The notes under the pieces: model-generated
Told to the model about the DNA's origin: nothing
The model's database searches: none
The model's input: the letters and a program-made list of their open reading frames with translations, nothing else
In this document: positions 7,237 through 11,890 of the stretch, one piece after another
Layout: each line of letters starts with the position of its first letter
Numbering within the stretch: the stretch's first letter is position 1
NCBI GenBank assembly: GCA_009927375.1
Contig: RFNE01000113.1
Location: 1 to 11,890, forward strand
DNA length: 11,890 nt
Reading direction: 5' to 3'
DNA from: Actinomycetota bacterium
GTDB taxonomy: Bacteria > Actinomycetota > Acidimicrobiia > Acidimicrobiales > Ilumatobacteraceae
Program-made: the position numbers and the translations under genes

Positions 7237-7845
7237 ATGTCGATGCTTCGCTTTAGTTTTGGAACCATGGGTTCTGGAAAGAGCACCCTCGCCCTGCAAA
7301 TCCACCACAACATGACGTCACGTGGAGTTCCTGGACTCCTGTTGACGAAGCTCGATCGTGACGGAGCACAGGTGACCAGTCGACTCGGAGTGTCTGCGCC
7401 AGCGATCGATATCGCATCGGATTTCGACCTCTTTGAACTCATCAAGTCGAGAATGCCGGTGCAATTCGTCGTCTGTGACGAGGCGCAGTTCTACACACCA
7501 GAACAATGCGACCAACTCGCGCGTGTCGTCGACGAGCTCAGCGTCGACGTCTTCGCATTCGGACTCATCACCGACTTCCGCGGCCTGCTCTTTGAAGGAA
7601 CGAAGAGAATGCTCGAACTCGCCGACCAGCGCAATGAAATGCAGGTCGAAGCTCGCTGCTGGTGTGGGGAGCGCGCAAACAACAATGCTCGACTCGTCAA
7701 TGGAAGAATCGTCTACGAAGGTGAAACCGTGATCGTCGGTGACACCGACAAGGTGATGAGTGAGCCGCTCTTCGGCGACGAAGTTCGTTACGAACTACTG
7801 TGTCGTCGCCATTACGTTGCTGGAGACATTGGTCCGTCGAAGTAG
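7237..7845 (+). CDS. tdk: Thymidine kinase (type II)
   Basis: Phosphorylates thymidine to dTMP with ATP in the nucleotide salvage pathway, in the cytoplasm. The 202-residue length is normal for the type II (tetrameric, zinc-containing) family. Visible motifs are the P-loop GTMGSGKST (residues 9-17), the DEAQF box (81-85) holding the catalytic Glu82, the FGLITDFRG segment, and the structural zinc ligands Cys141/Cys143 (CWCG) with Cys189/His192 (LCRRH). The substrate-loop block ARLVNGRIVYEGE is also present. Start ATG 7237 fits the family: MSMLRFSFG leads straight into the P-loop. A second in-frame ATG two codons later cannot be excluded. Its 3' end overlaps the convergent VanZ-like gene by 34 bases. 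Confidence 0.96.
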   Translation: MSMLRFSFGTMGSGKSTLALQIHHNMTSRGVPGLLLTKLDRDGAQVTSRLGVSAPAIDIASDFDLFELIKSRMPVQFVVCDEAQFYTPEQCDQLARVVDELSVDVFAFGLITDFRGLLFEGTKRMLELADQRNEMQVEARCWCGERANNNARLVNGRIVYEGETVIVGDTDKVMSEPLFGDEVRYELLCRRHYVAGDIGPSK

Positions 7846-8243
7846 CGCTCGCGAACCAACACCGCAAGCACAATGAGGCCGATGCCAATTGCATTGCCGA
7901 TGTAGTCGCCGAGTTGCCGATCGCGAATGTCGGTAAACATCGGCTGCAATGTCTCAACTGCCATCGCCCATCCCGCGAGGAAAGAGAGTGATCTGAGAAC
8001 GTCGGCTGATTGACGAAGGGCCCACCACCACACGCAGCTTGCCATCGCCCACAACAGCACATGGAGATCGAGATCTCCGCTCGGTCGAACATCCATCACT
8101 TTCGAGGTAACACTCGAATTCGACGTCATGAAGAAGCTAATGATCGATGACCACCACGTGGTCGGAGAATCAGTCCACATGAGTCCAGTGAGCAGTGCGG
8201 TGAAGACGACTGCGACGACTATTCGACTGCGTCTTGCCATCAA
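7812..8243 (-). CDS. VanZ-like membrane protein
   Basis: A 142-143-residue protein with about four hydrophobic segments (near residues 7-25, 58-75, 82-98 and 113-131). The second half matches the VanZ-like pattern: DLHVLLWAMAS, then an acidic-Gln motif ETLQ, then an Arg/Asp-containing loop DIRDRQLGDYIGNAIG followed by the last helix. VanZ relatives have been linked to low-level teicoplanin resistance and to other envelope roles, but most, including this one, have no known function. Start is either TTG 8243, immediately next to the preceding gene's stop codon, or ATG 8240; the latter is more conservative. It follows the saccharopine-dehydrogenase-like gene with no gap, so the two are probably co-transcribed. 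Its last 34 bases overlap the end of thymidine kinase. Confidence 0.8.
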   Translation of the reverse strand: MMARRSRIVVAVVFTALLTGLMWTDSPTTWWSSIISFFMTSNSSVTSKVMDVRPSGDLDLHVLLWAMASCVWWWALRQSADVLRSLSFLAGWAMAVETLQPMFTDIRDRQLGDYIGNAIGIGLIVLAVLVRERYFDGPMSPAT

Positions 8244-9530
8244 CTAGCCAATGCGAACGGCGCGCTTGACTGGCCTGTCCCATCCGGGCTGACCGGTTGG
8301 ACGCGGACTTGGCCACAAGCCGGGACCCATCTCGAGAATCCCATGGTGTGCGCCGTAGTCACCAAGCAAGTTGAGGAATGGTTCCGCTGGAAAGGCTTCA
8401 GGGCCACGAACCCCAGTTGCATTCCACGTCCCATTCGACAACAGTTCGAGTGCAACCACGGGACAGATCGCGGTCTGCCACAAGACAGCCTGCGAGCCCC
8501 AATCCCTCATCGTCGTCTCGTTGTCTGCAACGTGATACAGGTAAACCTCGCGCGGCGCTCCGTCGTAGGTTCCCCTCACCCACGTCCCTGCACACGTCTT
8601 GCCGTGCATGAGGTGACCAAGCTTTGCCGGATTCGGAAGTACGGCAGCGAGTACGTCCCGTGGTGCGACCGACACATCACCGACGCGAACGTGCTCCTTG
8701 CTGTCGAGCCCGAGATACGCAAAGGTCTTCAACCAGTCGATGAATTCGGCACCGAGCGAATACTTGAAGGTCACTCGATTGCAGTTGATCTCTCGCGGAA
8801 TGAGAAGAACTTCTTCGTGTTCTACGTTGACACATTCATACGGTCCGATTCCTGCAGGAAAGTGGAAGACCTCTGGCTCACTGAAGCAATCGGTGGTGAA
8901 GAGTCCGCGGTTGGCCTCCCAGACGATCGGGGGGTTGAGGCATTCTTCGATCGTGGTCCAAATCGAGAAAGTTGGTGCGAAATCCAACCCATCGATCGAG
9001 AGATTCGATCCATCGCGTACTCCAATTTCATCGATCGTGTCGAAGAGGTTGTCTGCCGCATATCGAGCAAAGATGTCGCTGAGTCCTGGTTCGACACCCA
9101 TTCCAACGAGCGCAAGAATTCCTCGTTCTCTCCACTCGGAGTCCGAATCGAGTTGATCTTTGCCCAATGGATTCCCGACCTGCTCGTATGGATTCGTTGG
9201 GTGTGGCTCACTCAAGTTCATCGCCATGTCTATGTAGTTGCACTTCGTCTCGAACGCTGCGTTGAAGATCGGCTCGTTCATCCGTGGGTCGCAAGCGTTG
9301 ACGACGATGTCGGCTTTCGACTCCTCGATCAGGCGCTTGACAGAGGCCTTGTCTCGCGCGTCGACGTGAGCAGCAGAGAATTTCGACCTGTTGTCGAGCT
9401 GACTGATTGCTTCCTCAGCTCGAGCAAGTGAGATGTCAGCAAGAATGAACTGATCGAAGAAGGACCTGGTCTCGGCGATGGACGCCATTGAGGCACCGAC
9501 CCCGCCTGCTCCAATTACAAGGATTCTCAT
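8244..9530 (-). CDS. Saccharopine-dehydrogenase-family NAD(P)-dependent oxidoreductase
   Basis: A 428-residue soluble enzyme of the LYS9/COG1748-like group. The N terminus is a Rossmann fold with GAGGVG (residues 7-12) and an acidic residue at the end of the second strand (Asp32), which suggests NAD preference. Next come VVNACDP, the YIDMAMN strand and GMGVEPGLSDIFARY, all typical positions for this family. The C-terminal half is the mixed substrate-binding domain. Members include saccharopine, lysine and carboxynorspermidine dehydrogenases; the sequence alone does not decide between them, so no pathway is assigned. ATG 9530 gives a perfect Rossmann start. A GGTGAG element close upstream is a weak ribosome-binding site. 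The 77-base upstream gap holds a -10-like TAGAAT (9588-9593 on the complement) and two inverted repeats, so the gene may be separately regulated from the FKBP gene above it. Confidence 0.87.
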   Translation of the reverse strand: MRILVIGAGGVGASMASIAETRSFFDQFILADISLARAEEAISQLDNRSKFSAAHVDARDKASVKRLIEESKADIVVNACDPRMNEPIFNAAFETKCNYIDMAMNLSEPHPTNPYEQVGNPLGKDQLDSDSEWRERGILALVGMGVEPGLSDIFARYAADNLFDTIDEIGVRDGSNLSIDGLDFAPTFSIWTTIEECLNPPIVWEANRGLFTTDCFSEPEVFHFPAGIGPYECVNVEHEEVLLIPREINCNRVTFKYSLGAEFIDWLKTFAYLGLDSKEHVRVGDVSVAPRDVLAAVLPNPAKLGHLMHGKTCAGTWVRGTYDGAPREVYLYHVADNETTMRDWGSQAVLWQTAICPVVALELLSNGTWNATGVRGPEAFPAEPFLNLLGDYGAHHGILEMGPGLWPSPRPTGQPGWDRPVKRAVRIG

Positions 9531-9548
9531 CGCTCACCACTACTCGGG

Positions 9549-9580
9549 TGTGATCACAACGACGTAATCACACAATGTGT
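9549..9580 (-). promoter_or_regulatory. Paired inverted repeats, possible repressor operator
   Basis: A perfect 10-base palindrome TGTGATCACA (9549-9558) is followed 11 bases later by ACACA-A-TGTGT (9570-9580), both between a TAGAAT -10-like box (9588-9593, complement) and the ATG at 9530. The centres are about 21 bases apart, that is two helical turns. Position just downstream of the proposed -10 suits repression of the oxidoreductase-VanZ transcript. The regulator is unknown. Confidence 0.4.
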
Positions 9581-9607
9581 TGAACGTATTCTACTGACCG
9601 CTTTTCA

Positions 9608-9982
9608 CTAAAAGACGTTCAGCAAATCAACAATGAATACCAACGTTTCATTGCCCTTGATGACTCCACCAGCACCACGACTTCCATATCCCATGTGTGG
9701 CGGAATAGTGAGTTGTCGACGACCACCGATGCGCATACCTGCAACACCTTCGTCCCAGCCAGAAATCACTTGTCCTGCGCCGAGTCGAAATTCGAACGGT
9801 TCATTGCGATCCCACGAAGCGTCGAACTGTCTCCCGTTGCTCCAGGCCACGCCGACGTAGTGCACGGAAACGTTGCGACCTTTTGTGGCCTCATCACCGG
9901 TGCCGACCACGATGTCGGTCGCAACCAACTCCGTAGGAGCATCGGTCTGAGGAATGGTGATGGATGGCTTCTCGTTCGACAT
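9608..9982 (-). CDS. FKBP-type peptidyl-prolyl cis-trans isomerase
   Basis: A 124-residue cytoplasmic protein without signal peptide, made of a short N-terminal extension (about 1-18) and one FKBP domain. The domain shows NVSVHYVG, FDASWDR, the pocket segment GQVISGWDEGVAGM, the RRQLTIPPHMGYG loop and the final strand LVFIVDLLNVF. These are the conserved residues that line the FK506/proline pocket (Tyr, Phe, Asp, Val-Ile, Trp, Tyr). It would speed up X-Pro isomerisation during protein folding. Start ATG 9982 has GGAGG (9992-9996, complement) nine bases upstream. It lies downstream of tRNA-fMet and a strong hairpin on the same strand. Confidence 0.94.
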   Translation of the reverse strand: MSNEKPSITIPQTDAPTELVATDIVVGTGDEATKGRNVSVHYVGVAWSNGRQFDASWDRNEPFEFRLGAGQVISGWDEGVAGMRIGGRRQLTIPPHMGYGSRGAGGVIKGNETLVFIVDLLNVF

Positions 9983-10013
9983 GATTTCAAACCTCCACGG
10001 TTGGTGCTGACAA

Positions 10014-10046
10014 AGTTGAGCCCCCTGGTTCTCAGGGGGCTCAACT
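10014..10046 (-). terminator. Strong hairpin behind tRNA-fMet, likely terminator
   Basis: A perfect 14-base-pair stem (arms 10014-10027 and 10033-10046, with a run of five G-C pairs in the middle) and a five-base loop. It begins eight bases after the tRNA 3' end in the direction of tRNA transcription and precedes the FKBP gene. Only a short TTTG follows the stem, so it is not a classical U-tract terminator. Termination of the tRNA transcript is the likely role, or partial read-through into FKBP. Confidence 0.65.
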
Positions 10047-10053
10047 CCATACT

Positions 10054-10130
<77 letters not shown>

Positions 10131-10144
10131 TCGCTGAAGGATGT

Positions 10145-10174
10145 ACGGTAGCGAGAGCGATGCGTCGTTCACAA
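10145..10174 (-). promoter_or_regulatory. Putative tRNA-fMet promoter
   Basis: On the complement, TTGTGA (10169-10174), an 18-base spacer, and TACCGT (10145-10150). The predicted start would be a few bases before the tRNA 5' end at 10130, giving a very short leader for RNase P to remove. It overlaps an alternative upstream ATG (10141) of the divergent coiled-coil gene, which argues against that start. Confidence 0.5.
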
Positions 10175-10203
10175 CCCGACGTACCGATGCTCCACGAAGG
10201 AAT

Positions 10204-10593
10204 ATGGGACTCTTCAACAGACAGCCAAAGGCCACTGCCTCTGATCTCGCCTCACTTCGCGAGGAAGTTGAATCCCTCAGAAGCGATCTCGCTAAACGAA
10301 CCAATGAGCTCTCTCATCTCGCTGGAGTGACCAATGCACTCGATGCTCGGCTTGGTGTTCTCGACGGTCGAATCGTCTCGATGACCTCTGAACTCACTCA
10401 TCAATTGCACGAACTTGGTTCTGAACTCGAAAACCTCGCCAACTCGGAGCAGAGTGCTGAAACGCTTCACGCAATCGACCTACTCCGCACGAGTCAGACC
10501 CGGATTGCAAATGAGCAAGCACGTTACGAGATCGCTTTCCGCCAAGATCTCGCCGAATTGGCTGAGCTCATTCGCCGCCAAAGGAGCAGCTGA
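10204..10593 (+). CDS. Small coiled-coil protein heading the nonulosonate genes
   Basis: A 129-residue, almost wholly helical and charged protein. After a short basic N terminus (MGLFNRQPKATAS), heptad-like Leu repeats run from about residue 14 to 120, with a break near GRIVSMTSEL. No enzymatic motif or membrane segment is seen, and I do not recognise a family. ATG 10204 is preferred over ATG 10141, because the extra residues would be encoded within the tRNA-fMet promoter and look unlike the rest of the protein. The stop codon is two bases before the ATG of the HAD phosphatase, so the genes are almost certainly co-transcribed and perhaps translationally coupled. A scaffold role for the following enzymes is possible but only inferred from position. 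Confidence 0.75.
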   Translation: MGLFNRQPKATASDLASLREEVESLRSDLAKRTNELSHLAGVTNALDARLGVLDGRIVSMTSELTHQLHELGSELENLANSEQSAETLHAIDLLRTSQTRIANEQARYEIAFRQDLAELAELIRRQRSS

Positions 10594-10595
10594 CC

Positions 10596-11087
10596 ATGGC
10601 CAAACCAACACGTGAGACACTTGCATCGATTCAGGCCATCGTTTTCGACTTCGATGGTGTCTTCACCGACAACAAGGTCATCGTCTCGCAGAATGGCGAT
10701 GAATTCGTGATCTGTGACCGAGGTGATGGCATGGGTATCACCATGCTCAAGGAGCACGGAATTCGCATGATGATTCTCTCCAAGGAGAAGAACCCCGTCG
10801 TATCAGCACGTGGGAACAAGCTCGGACTTGAAGTCATTCAAGGATGCGATGACAAACTTCCCGCGATGAAGACGTGGCTTGACAGCAACCACATCGATGC
10901 ACAGCGTTGCGCATACATCGGGAACGACATCAATGACAAAGAGTGTTTGCTCAACGTCGGCCTGGCAGTGATCCCGCATGACGCACACCACTCAGTTCGC
11001 AAGATCGGCGCATGGAGACTCAAGGCTTCTGGCGGTCGAGGGGCCATCCGTGAACTGGCCGATGGTATTCTTGGCTCTCGGCAATAG
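10596..11087 (+). CDS. KdsC-like HAD phosphatase, probable nonulosonate-9-phosphate phosphatase
   Basis: A 163-residue, capless (C0) HAD hydrolase of the KdsC/CMP-NeuNAc-synthetase C-terminal type. Motif I is FDFDGVFTD with Asp18 (nucleophile) and Asp20 (acid/base); RGDGMGI (42-48) is the KdsC-type substrate loop; motif II is Ser62 in ILSKE; motif III is Lys87; motif IV is GNDIND with Asp111 and Asp114. KdsC enzymes dephosphorylate Kdo-8-phosphate and act as tetramers. Next to a NeuB homologue, the likelier substrate is a sialic-acid-type 9-phosphate, as in pathways that condense a 6-phosphorylated mannosamine-type sugar with phosphoenolpyruvate; this is an inference. GGAG lies about ten bases before ATG 10596, inside the end of the preceding gene. 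Confidence 0.86.
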   Translation: MAKPTRETLASIQAIVFDFDGVFTDNKVIVSQNGDEFVICDRGDGMGITMLKEHGIRMMILSKEKNPVVSARGNKLGLEVIQGCDDKLPAMKTWLDSNHIDAQRCAYIGNDINDKECLLNVGLAVIPHDAHHSVRKIGAWRLKASGGRGAIRELADGILGSRQ

Positions 11088-11110
11088 GTCGAAGGGCTGC
11101 AATCAACACT

Positions 11111-11890
11111 GTGACGTCAATTCGGGTCGGTGAACACACAATCGGTCGGGGCAACCCCGTCTATGTCATCGCCGAAATTGGAATCAATCACAACGGCGAT
11201 ATCAACATTGCCAAGAAACTGATCGATGTGGCAGTTGAAGCTGGCTGCCAAGCCGTGAAGTTCCAGAAGCGGACCCCGGCAATCTGTGTGCCTGAAGAGC
11301 AGAAGTCGCAGATTCGTGAGACTCCTTGGGGAATGATGACCTACCTCGAGTACAAGGAGCGGACGGAGTTCGGCCAGACCGAGTACGAGGAGATCGACCG
11401 ATACTGCAAGACCAAGGGAATTGACTGGTTCGCTTCCCCTTGGGATGTTCCCTCGCTTGACTTCCTTCTCGGTTTCGACCCGGTCTGCATCAAGATTGCA
11501 TCCGCATCACTGACCGACGACGAGCTGATCACGAAACTCGACAAGTCTGGAACTCCGACGATTCTCTCGACCGGTATGTCGACGATGGAAGAAATCCGTC
11601 ACGCAGTTTCCCTTTTTAAGAACGCCCCTCTCGCACTTGCCCATGCAACCTCGACATACCCATGCCCACCGAAGGAACTCAATCTGCGCATGATGGACAC
11701 GCTCGAGACGGAATTCAATGTTCCGGTCGGCTACTCGGGTCACGAGACCGGCCTCGCGACAACACTTGCCGCCGTTGCAATGGGCGCGACGTTCATCGAA
11801 CGACACATCACTCTCGATCGCAGCATGTGGGGCACTGATCACGCTGCGAGCGTCGAACCTGGTGGGCTCGAGCGTTTGGTTCGCGACATT
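11111..11890 (+). CDS. neuB: NeuB-family nonulosonic acid (sialic acid-like) synthase, cut by window edge
   Basis: The first 260 codons are open to the window end; the family is about 340-360 residues, so the end of the TIM barrel and the C-terminal SAF (antifreeze-like) domain are missing. Diagnostic segments are VIAEIGINHNGD, AGCQAVKFQKR, IDWFASPWD, CIKIASASLTDDELI, ILSTGMST, AHATSTYPCP, VGYSGHETG and FIERHITLDRSMWGTDHAAS. These are the phosphoenolpyruvate- and metal-binding parts of the NeuB barrel. The enzyme condenses phosphoenolpyruvate with an N-acylmannosamine-type sugar (or its 6-phosphate) to a nine-carbon acidic sugar. Which nonulosonate is made cannot be told from this part. GTG 11111 is the only start that gives the usual N terminus (TSIRVGEHTIGRGNPVYVIAE); AAGGG lies 14 bases upstream, so the ribosome-binding site is poor. 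It is 23 bases after the HAD gene, in the same operon. Confidence 0.93.
   Translation, partial: MTSIRVGEHTIGRGNPVYVIAEIGINHNGDINIAKKLIDVAVEAGCQAVKFQKRTPAICVPEEQKSQIRETPWGMMTYLEYKERTEFGQTEYEEIDRYCKTKGIDWFASPWDVPSLDFLLGFDPVCIKIASASLTDDELITKLDKSGTPTILSTGMSTMEEIRHAVSLFKNAPLALAHATSTYPCPPKELNLRMMDTLETEFNVPVGYSGHETGLATTLAAVAMGATFIERHITLDRSMWGTDHAASVEPGGLERLVRDI

Noticed and set aside
8343..9431. 362-codon open frame on the plus strand opposite the saccharopine-dehydrogenase-like gene
   Set aside because: Its translation has no recognisable motif and mirrors a well-supported Rossmann enzyme on the other strand. The lack of stops is explained by the codon bias of the real gene.
10141..10203. Upstream start for the small coiled-coil protein
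   Set aside because: It overlaps the divergent tRNA-fMet promoter, and the added 21 residues do not resemble the rest of the protein.

Overview
The window looks like chromosomal housekeeping and envelope DNA from a Gram-positive, probably actinobacterial, organism of moderate GC content. The reasons are an actinobacterial-type initiator tRNA, Shine-Dalgarno-poor genes starting a few bases after TAnnnT -10 boxes (leaderless transcription), a VanZ-like protein, and a secreted L,D-transpeptidase with a Thr-rich linker. A place in Acidimicrobiia is a guess from the general look, not a demonstration. No mobile element, CRISPR array or phage gene was seen.

Layout. 1-332 (minus): tRNA-Lys(UUU), followed after only three bases by the start of a copper-type P-type ATPase that leaves the window. 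437-2806: divergent hemolysin III/PAQR membrane protein (minus) and M14 zinc carboxypeptidase (plus), the latter with one frameshift near 1583. 2764-4926: a 7-helix SWEET-like PQ-loop transporter (minus), divergent from an unrecognised 501-residue protein with an N-terminal domain, a linker, a coiled coil and a conserved-looking C-terminal module. 4966-7176: a DUF885 metallohydrolase (plus) with a second frameshift at an A5 run, converging on a secreted L,D-transpeptidase (minus). 7237-9982: thymidine kinase (plus), converging on a minus-strand series of FKBP prolyl isomerase, saccharopine-dehydrogenase-like oxidoreductase and VanZ-like protein. 10054-10130: initiator tRNA-fMet (minus) followed by a strong hairpin. 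10204-11890 (plus): small coiled-coil protein, KdsC-like HAD phosphatase and NeuB-like nonulosonate synthase, apparently an operon that runs off the end.

Working together. The only clear pathway is the last one: HAD phosphatase plus NeuB indicates sialic-acid-like (nonulosonic acid) synthesis for surface glycans. The rest is a compact set of divergent and convergent single genes. All three convergent pairs overlap at their 3' ends. Several starts lie 6-10 bases downstream of a -10 box. No stretch over 300 bases lacks a gene.

The best candidates for something undescribed are the three-part coiled-coil protein (3421-4926), the tandem SWEET-like transporter with two complete Trp/Asn pocket pairs, and the tRNA-Lys/ATPase junction. 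No recognisable defence or mobile system is present.
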